In this document: positions 15,869 through 24,409 of the stretch, piece by piece
Position numbering within the stretch: the stretch's first letter is position 1
How the letters are laid out: the number at the start of each line of letters is the position of its first letter
Origin: Comamonas koreensis
GTDB taxonomy: Bacteria; Pseudomonadota; Gammaproteobacteria; Burkholderiales; Burkholderiaceae_C
Length of the DNA: 64,000 nucleotides
Assembly: GCF_021026195.1 (NCBI RefSeq)
Contig: NZ_JAJNCT010000020.1
Coordinates: forward strand, 81,980-145,979
Reading direction: 5' to 3'
Notes under the pieces: model-generated
The model's database searches: none
Seen by the model: the letters and a program-made list of their open reading frames with translations, nothing else
Told to the model about the DNA's origin: nothing
Position numbers and translations under genes: made by a program

Positions 15869-17614
15869 ATGGGACAAGGAGCGACGCAGTTGAAGCAGGG
15901 TGTGGCATTGGCCGATGTGGCCGTGATGATGGCAGAGCAGGGCGCCCAGCGTCCCGTGGCCATGCAGGTCACACCGAGCGATGCCCGGACCGTGGCGGGC
16001 AGCGAATGGCTGCAGATGGTGCGCCGTTGGTATGCCGCCTTTGCAGAGCTGCCCGGCCAGGAGATCGGTTTTTATTTTGACGATGCGCTGGACTTTTCGG
16101 CCGCGCTGTGGGCGGCTTGGCATGCAGGCAAGACGCCGGTACTGCTGAGCGATCTGCTGCCGGCGACCACCGCCGCCCTGCTGCCCAGCCTGACCGGTAC
16201 CGCAGGGCTGCTGCCCGGCGCCGTGGCGCCTGTGGCCGATGCTGCAGGCGATCTGCCTTTGCGGCCCCTGGACAGGCAGGCCACGCGCCTGGTGCTGTTC
16301 ACCTCGGGCTCGACCGGCCAGCCCGAGCGCATAGTCAAGCAGTTGGCGCAGTTGGATGCCGAAGTCCAGGCGCTGGAGACTGCCTTTGGTGCTGCGCTGG
16401 GCGGTGGGCCGCTGCAGGTGCTGGCCACCGTGTCGCACCAGCATATCTATGGGCTGTTGTTCCGCGTGCTGTGGCCGTTGTCGGCGGGCCGCATGCTCGG
16501 CACGGCCTTCGCGCGCTACCCCGAAGACCTGCTTGCGCAGTTCCGCCGGGCACCAGCCTGCCTGCTGGTGTCCAGCCCTGCAATGCTGGGCCGGCTGCCG
16601 CAGCAGCTGCCCTGGGCCGATGCACGATCGCGTTTGCGCGCCATTTTTTCCTCCGGCGGGCCCTTGGCCGCCGAGGCCTCGGCACACAGCCTGGCGGTGC
16701 TGGGGCATTCCCCGACCGAGGTGCTTGGCAGCTCGGAGACCGGTGGCATTGCCTGGCGGCGCCGCGCCGAATCGGGCGAGGCATGGCAGGCCTTGCCGGG
16801 TGTGGCCGTCGCGCTGGATGCGGACAGCGGTGTGCTCAAGGTGCGCTCACCGCATCTGCCCGATCCTGCTCGGTGGTGGGAGACCGCAGACCGGGCCGAG
16901 GCCAGCAGCGATGGTGCCAGCTTTGTGCTGCGGGGCCGGGTGGACCGGATTGTGAAAATTGCCGAAAAGCGCATTTCTTTGACTGCACTGGAGCAGGCCC
17001 TGCAGGCCAGTGACTGGGTGCATGCGGCCCGCGCCGTGCTGATCGAGCGCAGCGATTTGCCGACCCGTGTGGGCATGGTGCTGGCGCTGACGGACGCGGG
17101 CTGGCAGCAGCTGCTCGCCCATGGCCGCCAGGCCATGGCTCAGGCCCTGCGTGCGTTGCTTGCGGATCAGGTAGAGCGGGTGGCGTTGCCACGCAGCTGG
17201 CGCTACGTCGAGCGCATGCCGATGAATGCGCAGAGCAAGGTCACCCAGCAAAGCCTGCTGGCGCTGTTTGATCCGATGATGCCCACGCCGCAATGGATGA
17301 GCCGCAGCGCCACCGAGGCCTGCGCCCGCCTCCAGGTCGTGGCGGGCTTGCGCGTGCTGGACGGGCATTTTCCGCAGGCCCTGCTGGTTCCCGGCGTGGC
17401 TCAGCTGCACTGGGCGGTGACTTTGGCGCAGCAGGCCTTTGCATTGACAGCGGCCTATGGCCGGGGCGAGGTCATCAAGTTCCAGCAGCCGATCCTGCCG
17501 GGCGATACCGTCGAGGTCGAGCTCCAGTGGCTGGCGGCCAAGGGCGCGGTCCAGTTCGCCATCCGTTCGGCGCGTGGCATGCATGCCAGTGGCCGGCTGC
17601 TCCAGGGCGTTTGA
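15869..17614 (+). CDS. AMP-dependent acyl/aryl ligase fused to a hotdog dehydratase (ApeH-ApeI fusion)
   Basis: A 581-residue two-domain protein. Residues ~1-460 are an adenylate-forming ligase with the phosphate-binding motif LFTSGSTGQPERIVK at ~143-157, the GSSETGGIAWR motif and a conserved (R)GRVDRIVKIAEKRIS hinge. Residues ~480-581 look like a FabZ-type hotdog dehydratase (VLDGHFPQALLVPGVAQL, with the HFP segment of 3-hydroxyacyl-ACP dehydratases). The ligase would load an aromatic acid starter onto an ACP; the C-terminal domain would dehydrate beta-hydroxyacyl-ACP. In many APE clusters these are separate genes (apeH, apeI). The frame is open further upstream inside the previous gene, but ATG 15869 fits best. 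Confidence 0.87.
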   Translation: MGQGATQLKQGVALADVAVMMAEQGAQRPVAMQVTPSDARTVAGSEWLQMVRRWYAAFAELPGQEIGFYFDDALDFSAALWAAWHAGKTPVLLSDLLPATTAALLPSLTGTAGLLPGAVAPVADAAGDLPLRPLDRQATRLVLFTSGSTGQPERIVKQLAQLDAEVQALETAFGAALGGGPLQVLATVSHQHIYGLLFRVLWPLSAGRMLGTAFARYPEDLLAQFRRAPACLLVSSPAMLGRLPQQLPWADARSRLRAIFSSGGPLAAEASAHSLAVLGHSPTEVLGSSETGGIAWRRRAESGEAWQALPGVAVALDADSGVLKVRSPHLPDPARWWETADRAEASSDGASFVLRGRVDRIVKIAEKRISLTALEQALQASDWVHAARAVLIERSDLPTRVGMVLALTDAGWQQLLAHGRQAMAQALRALLADQVERVALPRSWRYVERMPMNAQSKVTQQSLLALFDPMMPTPQWMSRSATEACARLQVVAGLRVLDGHFPQALLVPGVAQLHWAVTLAQQAFALTAAYGRGEVIKFQQPILPGDTVEVELQWLAAKGAVQFAIRSARGMHASGRLLQGV

Positions 17615-17617
17615 CGC

Positions 17618-18373
17618 ATGCAGCACGCGATCATCACCATCATCCCGGTCTACAACCATCCCGACACGATGGCGGACATGCTGCGCGGCGTCCTGGCCAG
17701 CGGGCAGGATTGCATCATGGTCGATGATGGCTCGGAGGCGTCTTGCGCCGCCGTGCTGGATGCGCTGACCGCCGAACATGCACCCCGGGTGGAGCTGCTG
17801 CGCCTGGCGCAGAACCAGGGCAAGGGCGCGGCCATGATCGCCGGCATGCGCCGCGCGCAGCAGCGCGGCTTCACGCATGCGGTGCAGATCGATGCCGATG
17901 GCCAGCACGCCACCGCCGACATTGCCGGCTTCGCGGCGCTGTCACGCCAGCACCCGTTGGCCATGGTCTGCGGTGCGCCGGTCTACGACCACAGCGTGCC
18001 CAAGGCCAGGCTCTATGGCCGCTATGCCACCCATGTCTGGGTCTGGATCAATACCTGGTCGCTGGACATCCGCGACTCCATGTGCGGCTTCCGGGTCTAT
18101 CCGCTGGCGGCCAGCTTGCGTGCCTGGGACAGCGCCCACATCGGGCGGCGCATGGAGTTTGATACCGAGATCCTCGTGCGCATGCACTGGCAGGGCGTGC
18201 CCTTTGTCACGCAGTTCACCCGCGTGACCTACCCGCAAGATGGCCTGTCCCACTTCCGGATGCTGCGGGACAACCTGCTGATCTCCAGGATGCATGCGCG
18301 CCTGTTTGCGGGCATGCTGTTGCGCAGCCCGCTGCTGCTGTGGCGCAAGCTGGCGCGGCGGAGGGCGGTCTGA
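17618..18373 (+). CDS. Family 2 glycosyltransferase of the APE cluster
   Basis: A 251-residue GT-A fold glycosyltransferase. The N-terminus IITIIPVYNHP and MVDDGSE form the nucleotide-sugar site, and QIDADGQH supplies the DXD metal motif near residue 88-95. The RLYGRYATHVWVWINTWSL and MEFDTEILVRMHW segments are typical of the APE-type dolichol-phosphate-mannose-synthase-like enzymes. It probably glycosylates the polyene or its lipid carrier at the inner membrane. In other bacteria this domain is fused to the acyltransferase encoded next (ApeJ); here the two are separate, with stop and start codons overlapping (TGATG). Confidence 0.88.
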   Translation: MQHAIITIIPVYNHPDTMADMLRGVLASGQDCIMVDDGSEASCAAVLDALTAEHAPRVELLRLAQNQGKGAAMIAGMRRAQQRGFTHAVQIDADGQHATADIAGFAALSRQHPLAMVCGAPVYDHSVPKARLYGRYATHVWVWINTWSLDIRDSMCGFRVYPLAASLRAWDSAHIGRRMEFDTEILVRMHWQGVPFVTQFTRVTYPQDGLSHFRMLRDNLLISRMHARLFAGMLLRSPLLLWRKLARRRAV

Positions 18374-19422
18374 TGGCGGGCGCAGGCAACAAGGCCTCCA
18401 AGGCTTCCCCGCAGACGCCATCCACGCACTGGGCCCAGATCGGGGAGAGCAGCTTTGTCGCAGGCATGTGGCTGCTCTACCAGATCCACCGGCTGCTGGG
18501 GCGTTGGCTGTTTTTGCTCTGCCTCTACCCGGTCGTCAGCTACTACTGGCTCAGTCGGCCTCTGGCCAGGCGGTCGTCGTTGGACTACCTGCAGCGCATG
18601 CAGCAGGCCCATGGGCTGTGGCCGCAGCCGCCCGGCTGGCGGGCGAGCCTGCGCCACTTCCGCGTGTTTGCGCAGGTCATTCTCGACAAGATACTGGCCA
18701 TCGCGGGCCGTTACCCGGCCTCCCGGGTGCAGGTTCTGGGGCAGCAGGCCGTCATGGATTTGATTGCGCGCGGCCAGGGGGCCGTGTTCATCACCGCCCA
18801 TATGGGCTGCATCGAGCTGAGCCAAGTGCTGGCCGAGCAGCGCGCGGGCCTGCGGCTGAATGTGCTGGTGCACACCCGCCATGCGCAGCAGTTCAACCGC
18901 ATGCTGGCGCGCCTGTCACCGGGCAGCCAGGTGCGCTTCTTGCAGGTGAAGGAGTTCAACGCGGCCACGGCAATCTTGCTGGCCGAGCGCGTCAGCGCCG
19001 GGGAGTTCATCGCCATTGCGGGTGACCGGGTGCCGGTGCACGCGGGCAATACCGCACAGGCCCCGTTCCTGGGCGCGCAAGCGGCCTTTCCCACCGGTCC
19101 CTATGTGATGGCGGCGCTGCTCAAGTGCCCCTTGCTGCTGATGACCTGCACCCACGCCGGCGACGGCTATGCGCTGCAGATCGAGACCCTGGCCTCGCAG
19201 GTGCTGCTGCCCCGCGCTGGTCGCGAGCAGGCGCTGGCCCAGTATGCCGCCCGCTATGCGGCGGCGCTGGAGGCGCGGCTGCGCAGCGCGCCCTGGGACT
19301 GGTTCAATTTCTTTCCCTTCTGGGCGCAGGCCAACGCGCCGCAGCCCGTCACCCCTTTGGCACAGGCACAGAAAAGTAGCCCCCATGACCCAGAACGTTC
19401 CACCCACGCTGATCCTCTTTGA
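18373..19422 (+). CDS. LPLAT-superfamily (HtrB-like) acyltransferase of the APE cluster
   Basis: A 349-residue protein with a hydrophobic stretch near residues 48-70 and the acyltransferase motif HMGCIE (HX4E type, as in lipid A acyltransferases), followed by LLAERVSAGEFIAIAGDRVPV. It probably attaches an acyl or polyene chain to a glycolipid. Start ATG shares one base with the stop of the glycosyltransferase gene; in several APE clusters the two are one protein. The C-terminal ~30 residues are Pro/Ala/Ser-rich and overlap the lyase start by 38 bases, so the true end is well supported but that tail may be unimportant. Confidence 0.85.
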   Translation: MAGAGNKASKASPQTPSTHWAQIGESSFVAGMWLLYQIHRLLGRWLFLLCLYPVVSYYWLSRPLARRSSLDYLQRMQQAHGLWPQPPGWRASLRHFRVFAQVILDKILAIAGRYPASRVQVLGQQAVMDLIARGQGAVFITAHMGCIELSQVLAEQRAGLRLNVLVHTRHAQQFNRMLARLSPGSQVRFLQVKEFNAATAILLAERVSAGEFIAIAGDRVPVHAGNTAQAPFLGAQAAFPTGPYVMAALLKCPLLLMTCTHAGDGYALQIETLASQVLLPRAGREQALAQYAARYAAALEARLRSAPWDWFNFFPFWAQANAPQPVTPLAQAQKSSPHDPERSTHADPL

Positions 19423-20935
19423 TGGCAGCCCGCTGCAGATCGAGCAGATCACGGCCATCGCCCAGGGCCAGGCGCAAGTGCAGCTCTCGCCCGATCCCCA
19501 GTTCCGCAGCCGCATACAGCGCGGTGCGGACTTTCTCGACCGGCTGTTGCGCGAAGACGGTGTGGTCTATGGCGTCACCACCGGCTATGGCGACTCCTGC
19601 ACGGTCGAGATACCGCCAGCGCTGATCCCCGATCTGCCACACCACCTCTATGCCTACCACGGCTGTGGCATGGGCCGTTTTCTGACCGACGTGGAAACGC
19701 GCGCGGTGCTGGCCTGCCGTCTGGCCTCGCTGTGCCGGGGCATGTCAGGCGTCAGCTGGGCGCTGCTGCTGCAGCTCGAGCATCTGATCCAGCACGATAT
19801 CCTGCCGCGCATCCCGGCTGAAGGCTCGGTGGGCGCCAGTGGCGATCTCACCCCGCTGTCCTATGTGGCAGCGGTGCTCTGCGGTGACCGTGAGGTGCTG
19901 TTCCAGGGCCAGATCGTGCCCGCCGCGCAGGCCCTGCAAGAGACTGGCGCGGCGCCCTTGCGCCTGCGCCCCAAGGAAGGCCTGGCGCTGATGAATGGCA
20001 CGGCCGTGATGACGGCACTGGGCTGCCTGGCCTGGCAGCGCGCGGACTATGTCTCACGCCTGGCATGCCGCATCACGGCGGCCAATGTGGTGGCCATTGC
20101 GGGCAATGCCCACCATTTTGACCAGACGCTGTTTGCCGCCAAACCGCATGCCGGCCAGCAGCGTGCCGCCGCGCGCATCCGGGGCGACCTGGTGGCCGAG
20201 GCGCAGCTGCGCAACTCCCACCGCCTGCAGGACCGCTACTCGCTGCGTTGCGCACCGCATGTGATCGGCGTGCTCGAAGATGCCTTGCCCTTTTTGCGCC
20301 AACTGATCGAGGCAGAGCTCAACTCGGCCAACGACAACCCGCTGATCGAGCCCGATGAGGAGCGGGTGCTGCATGGCGGCCATTTCTATGGCGGCCATAT
20401 TGCGCTGGCCATGGATACCTTGAAGAACACGGTGGCCAATATTGCCGATCTGCTGGACCGGCAGCTCGCACTGCTGGTGGACACGCGCTACAGCCAGGGC
20501 CTGCCGTCCAACCTGTCGGGCTCGCAGGGCGCAACGCAGCCGATCAACCACGGCCTCAAGGCGCTGCAGATCAGCGCCTCGGCCTGGACGGCCGAAGCCC
20601 TCAAACAGACCATGCCGGCTTCGGTGTTCTCGCGCTCGACCGAGTGCCACAACCAGGACAAGGTGAGCATGGGCACGATTGCTGCGCGCGATGCGCTGCG
20701 GGTGCTGGAGTTGACCGAGCAGGTGCTGGCGGCCATGTTGATCGCCGCGCGCCAGGCAGTGCCCTTGCGTGAGCGCATCCAGCCCGATGTGCCGGTGGGA
20801 CCCGCCATGCGTGCCTGGATTGCGGACCTGGCCAGCCGCGTGGCGCTGGTCGAGGAAGACCGTGCGCTGGACCGCGATCTGCACCAGTTGCTGAGCGGCA
20901 TCCGTGCCCAAACCTGGAGCCTGTATGCCGACTGA
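19385..20935 (+). CDS. Aromatic amino acid ammonia-lyase (HAL/TAL/PAL family)
   Basis: A 516-residue MIO-containing lyase of usual bacterial length. The self-forming prosthetic group comes from Ala151-Ser152-Gly153 in VGASGDLTPLS. The catalytic Tyr62 lies in VVYGVTTGYG, and the family block QGATQPINHGL is near the C-terminus. At the specificity position it has Tyr-His (AYHGCGMG) where histidases usually have Ser-His, which argues against histidine as substrate. Inside an APE cluster it most likely deaminates tyrosine or phenylalanine to coumarate or cinnamate as polyene starter. No histidine-degradation genes are nearby. Confidence 0.88.
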   Translation: MTQNVPPTLILFDGSPLQIEQITAIAQGQAQVQLSPDPQFRSRIQRGADFLDRLLREDGVVYGVTTGYGDSCTVEIPPALIPDLPHHLYAYHGCGMGRFLTDVETRAVLACRLASLCRGMSGVSWALLLQLEHLIQHDILPRIPAEGSVGASGDLTPLSYVAAVLCGDREVLFQGQIVPAAQALQETGAAPLRLRPKEGLALMNGTAVMTALGCLAWQRADYVSRLACRITAANVVAIAGNAHHFDQTLFAAKPHAGQQRAAARIRGDLVAEAQLRNSHRLQDRYSLRCAPHVIGVLEDALPFLRQLIEAELNSANDNPLIEPDEERVLHGGHFYGGHIALAMDTLKNTVANIADLLDRQLALLVDTRYSQGLPSNLSGSQGATQPINHGLKALQISASAWTAEALKQTMPASVFSRSTECHNQDKVSMGTIAARDALRVLELTEQVLAAMLIAARQAVPLRERIQPDVPVGPAMRAWIADLASRVALVEEDRALDRDLHQLLSGIRAQTWSLYAD

Positions 20936-21365
20936 AAGTGAAATGGCCTCGCGCGAGCGCCTGTCCTGCGACATCGAGATCACGCCGGCGTTCTATGACA
21001 TCGATGTGATGGAGATCGTCTACCACGGCAACTACGTGCGCTTTCTGGACCTGGCCCGCAGCGCCTTGCTGGCCCAGTTCGACTACGACTACCCGCGCAT
21101 GCGCGATTCGGGCTTTGGCTGGCCGGTGGTGGATATGCGCCTCAAATACGTGCGTCCGGCCGCCTTTGGCCAGCGCCTCAAGATCAAGGCGAGCATCACG
21201 GAGTGGGAGAACCGCTTGCGCATCGACTACCTGATCCGCGACGCGCAGACCGGCGAAAAGCTCAATTCGGCCTACACGATCCAGGTGGCGGTCGACATGC
21301 AAACGCAGGAGATGCGCTTTGTCTGCCCACCTGTGCTATGGGAACGTCTGGGGGTGGCGCCGTGA
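20925..21365 (+). CDS. apeK: Hotdog-fold thioesterase of the APE cluster (ApeK-like)
   Basis: A 146-residue protein of the 4-hydroxybenzoyl-CoA thioesterase type. The signature FYDIDVMEIVYHGNYVRFLD near residues 25-45 holds the conserved Asp of the active site (D in YDIDVMEIVYH). It would release or proof-read acyl or aryl thioesters. ATG at 20925 overlaps the lyase end by 11 bases; an in-frame ATG at 20943 is an alternative start. Its end overlaps the next start (GTGA), so it is translationally coupled on both sides. Confidence 0.85.
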   Translation: MPTESEMASRERLSCDIEITPAFYDIDVMEIVYHGNYVRFLDLARSALLAQFDYDYPRMRDSGFGWPVVDMRLKYVRPAAFGQRLKIKASITEWENRLRIDYLIRDAQTGEKLNSAYTIQVAVDMQTQEMRFVCPPVLWERLGVAP

Positions 21366-22003
21366 GGGCCTGGATCCTGTGCATGGCGCTGGCTGCGGGG
21401 ATCTCCCCGGCTTTCGCCCAAAAGCCCGCTGCGGCCCCGACCGAGCCGGCGGCCCAGGACCTGTTGGCGCAGGTGCGCCAGCAGCTCAAGGATGCGCCCG
21501 TGGTGCGCGGCCAGTTCACGCAGGAGAAGACGGTCAAGGGCTTCAAGCAGCCATTGCGTTCCATGGGCGATTTCTTGGTGGCCAAGGGCCAGGGCATCGT
21601 CTGGCATGTGCGCAAGCCCTTTGCGTCGAGCCTGGTGGTCAAGCCCGACAGCCTGCAATCGCGCCGCGCCGATGGCTCCCTGAGCATGCAGATGCGTGCC
21701 GAAGACGAGCCGGTGCTGCGCACCGTAAATGCCATGCTGTTTGCCGTGATGTCGGCCGATCTGGTGCAACTGCACCATTTCTTTGAGGTCAGCGGCAAGG
21801 CGCAGGCTTCCGGCTGGCAGATGCGCTTGCTGCCGCGCGACCCGATGCTGGCGCAGTGGCTGGCCTCGATCGAGTTGGAAGGCGGGCAGTTTGTGCGTGA
21901 AGTGCGCCTGCAGGAAGCCCGGGGCGATAGCAGCCTGATCCGCATCGAAGGCGCCGAGGCCGCGTCCCAGGCCAGCGACTCCGAACTGGCGCAGTTCCGC
22001 TGA
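21362..22003 (+). CDS. apeL: LolA-like outer-membrane lipoprotein carrier of the APE cluster (ApeL-like)
   Basis: A 213-residue periplasmic protein. A signal peptide ends near SPAFA (residue ~19). The mature part resembles LolA (LAQVRQQLKDAPVVRGQFTQEK, then GIVWHVRKPFASSLVV), a fold with a half-open beta-barrel that carries lipids between membranes. In APE clusters it is thought to help move the lipid-linked polyene to the outer membrane together with the MMPL transporter that follows. Start is GTG inside the TGA of the thioesterase gene. It is co-directional and 14 bases from the MMPL start. Confidence 0.85.
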   Translation: MRAWILCMALAAGISPAFAQKPAAAPTEPAAQDLLAQVRQQLKDAPVVRGQFTQEKTVKGFKQPLRSMGDFLVAKGQGIVWHVRKPFASSLVVKPDSLQSRRADGSLSMQMRAEDEPVLRTVNAMLFAVMSADLVQLHHFFEVSGKAQASGWQMRLLPRDPMLAQWLASIELEGGQFVREVRLQEARGDSSLIRIEGAEAASQASDSELAQFR

Positions 22004-22017
22004 AGGATGACGGCTTG

Positions 22018-24402
22018 ATGACTGCTACCTCACAGACTGCCGCCCACAGCGGCCACCAGGAGCGGCCTGCCGGCCTGCTGTGGCGTGCCGCTGCGCTGCT
22101 GTGGCTTTTGCTGGTGCTGGCCGTTGGCGCGCACCAATGGCATTTCTGGAAGCAGGGCCGCATCGACACCGATGTGCTGGCCCTGCTGCCAATCAATGAA
22201 CGCGCGCCCGATGTGGCGCAGGCCACGCAGCAGCTGGCCGAGCAGCTCCAGCGCCAGGTCGTGGTGCTGTTGGGCACCGGGCAATGGGATCACACACGGG
22301 CAGCGGCACAGACCTTCCGCGCAGCGCTCGCTGCGCAGATGGATGCGCGCCTGACCGAAGAGACGATGGCCCAGCATGTGTCGCTGCAGTCGGCGCTGGA
22401 CTTCTACCAGCCCTGGCACACGGCGCTGCTGACGCCCGCACAGCGTGCCGACCTGCGCGCGGCCAGCGATGAGGCCCTGGTCCAGCGCGCGCTGCAGGAC
22501 CTGTACCAACCTGCCACGCAGGCCCGCCTGACCGGCTGGGTCAACGACCCGCTTGGCCTGTGGACGCAGTGGTGGTCGGCCCGCGCTGCACAAAGCCAGG
22601 CCCGGCCGCGGGATGCCGAGCTGTGGGTGGCTGCACAGGGCAAGCAATGGGTGGTGCTGCAGTACACGCTGGAAGGCTCGGCCTTCAGTCTCTCGGGGGA
22701 GCCGGTGATTGGCTCGGCGATGGACGATGCGCTGGCCCAGGTGCGCCGACACGCACCCGATGCGCAGATGATCATGGCGGGCGTGCCGCTGCATGCCGAG
22801 GCTGCCGCCGTGCAGGCCAATGGCGAGATCCATGTGATTGGCTGGGGTTCGCTGGCGGGCGTGCTGCTGCTGGCCTGGATCGCGTTTCGTTCGCTGCGCC
22901 CGGTGCTGCTGGTGGGGCTGTCACTGCTGATTGGCTGCGCGGTGGCGCTGAGCGTGACCGACCTGGTCTTTGGCAAGGTGCACCTGCTCACCCTGGTGTT
23001 TGGTGCCAGCCTGGTCGGCGTGGCGGAAGACTATGGTATCCACTACTTTGCATCGCGCCAGGGCACACCCGGCCGCGCGCCGCATGCGCTGATGCGAGGC
23101 CTGCTGCCCGCGCTCTGGCTGGCGCTGGGCACCAGCGCCATCGCCTATGTGGCTTTGGGCATGGCGGCCTTCCCGGGCCTGCGGCAAATGGCCTTGTTCT
23201 CGGTGGTCGGACTGGCGGCGGCGATGCTGACGGTGGTTTGCTGGTTCCCCTGGCTGGACCGGGGCCAGGTGGCGGGCAATGCGGCTGCGCAGTGGATCGG
23301 CAGGACCATGTGGTGGTGGCCGCGCTGGCGCTCGGCGCTGCCCTGGTCCCTGGCGCTGTGTGCGCTGGCCCTGCTGTGGATCACGCAGGGCCATCTGCTG
23401 CAGCTGCGCGACGATGTGCGCCAACTGCAGAACAGCTCGCCCCAGCTGCTGCAGCAGCAGATACAGGTCAGCCAGATGCTGGGGCTGCCCAGCCCGGCGC
23501 AGTTCTACCTGGTCAAGGCAGCAAGCCCTGAGGCCTTGCTGCAGCAGGAAGAGGCACTGAAGGAGCGGCTGGATGCCCTGGTCGCGCAGCAACACATCGC
23601 AGGCTACAGCGCCGTCTCGGACTGGGTGCCTTCGCAGCAGATGCAGCAGCGCAATGCCCAGCTGGTGCAGCATGCCAACCAGGTGGTGCTATCGGGCGTG
23701 AATGCACAGCTCGGTGAGGCCTTCGAGGCGGCGGCTGCGGGCAGCCCGCAGGAGCCGCTGACGCTGCAGGCCTGGCTGGCACAACCGATATCGGCCGCTG
23801 CGCGCCCGCTGTGGCTGGGTGAGCACGATGGGGCCTACCGCAGCATGGTGATGTTGCGCGGAGTGCGTGGCCAGGCAGCCCTGCCGGCGCTGGAGGCCGC
23901 TGCCCAAGGTCTGGCTGCCGTGACCTGGGTGGACAAGCCTGCGGAGATAACCGAATTGCTGCAGCGCTACCGCATCTCGATGACCGAGCTGCTGGTGGTG
24001 GGCCACCTGCTGGTGCTGGCTGCTCTGTGCCTGCGCTTTGGCCGCAGCGCCTGGCGTGCCTGGCTGCCGACCGTGCTGGCCAGCCTGGCTGTCGTCATCA
24101 CCATGGCACTGATGGGCGAGCCCTGGCAGCTGTTCAATGTGCTGGCGCTGATGCTGCTGCTGGGCGTGGGCATTGACTACGGCATCTATTTACAGGAACA
24201 CGAGAACGATCCGCAGGCCTGGCTGGCGGTGGTCATCGGCGCTGCCAGCACCTGGCTGTCGTTTGGTCTGCTGGGGCTGTCGCAGACGCCAGCATTGCGC
24301 GCCTTTGGCGTGACCTTGATGCTGGGCTTGCCGATGGTGCTGCTGCTGGCGCCGCTGTTCCGTGCGGAAGCCGCGCCGCTGCCTGCGGCTGAGAAAGGAT
24401 GA
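22018..24402 (+). CDS. apeM: MMPL/RND-type lipid exporter of the APE cluster (ApeM-like)
   Basis: A 794-residue inner-membrane protein with the MMPL layout: a first helix at ~22-42, a large periplasmic loop, a block of five helices from ~270 to 430, a second periplasmic loop, and a final block from ~655 to 785. Recognisable is VGVAEDYGIHYFAS in the first block and LGVGIDYGIYLQEHEND in the second, each with an Asp typical of proton-driven exporters. Its likely job is to hand the polyene lipid to the LolA-like protein upstream. ATG at 22018 is preferred over TTG one codon earlier. Confidence 0.9.
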   Translation: MTATSQTAAHSGHQERPAGLLWRAAALLWLLLVLAVGAHQWHFWKQGRIDTDVLALLPINERAPDVAQATQQLAEQLQRQVVVLLGTGQWDHTRAAAQTFRAALAAQMDARLTEETMAQHVSLQSALDFYQPWHTALLTPAQRADLRAASDEALVQRALQDLYQPATQARLTGWVNDPLGLWTQWWSARAAQSQARPRDAELWVAAQGKQWVVLQYTLEGSAFSLSGEPVIGSAMDDALAQVRRHAPDAQMIMAGVPLHAEAAAVQANGEIHVIGWGSLAGVLLLAWIAFRSLRPVLLVGLSLLIGCAVALSVTDLVFGKVHLLTLVFGASLVGVAEDYGIHYFASRQGTPGRAPHALMRGLLPALWLALGTSAIAYVALGMAAFPGLRQMALFSVVGLAAAMLTVVCWFPWLDRGQVAGNAAAQWIGRTMWWWPRWRSALPWSLALCALALLWITQGHLLQLRDDVRQLQNSSPQLLQQQIQVSQMLGLPSPAQFYLVKAASPEALLQQEEALKERLDALVAQQHIAGYSAVSDWVPSQQMQQRNAQLVQHANQVVLSGVNAQLGEAFEAAAAGSPQEPLTLQAWLAQPISAAARPLWLGEHDGAYRSMVMLRGVRGQAALPALEAAAQGLAAVTWVDKPAEITELLQRYRISMTELLVVGHLLVLAALCLRFGRSAWRAWLPTVLASLAVVITMALMGEPWQLFNVLALMLLLGVGIDYGIYLQEHENDPQAWLAVVIGAASTWLSFGLLGLSQTPALRAFGVTLMLGLPMVLLLAPLFRAEAAPLPAAEKG

Positions 24403-24409
24403 ACGGCCT

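Noticed and set aside
19385..20935. Histidine degradation gene hutH
   Set aside because: No hutU, hutI or hutG is nearby, the gene is embedded in the aryl polyene operon, and the selectivity residues differ from histidases.
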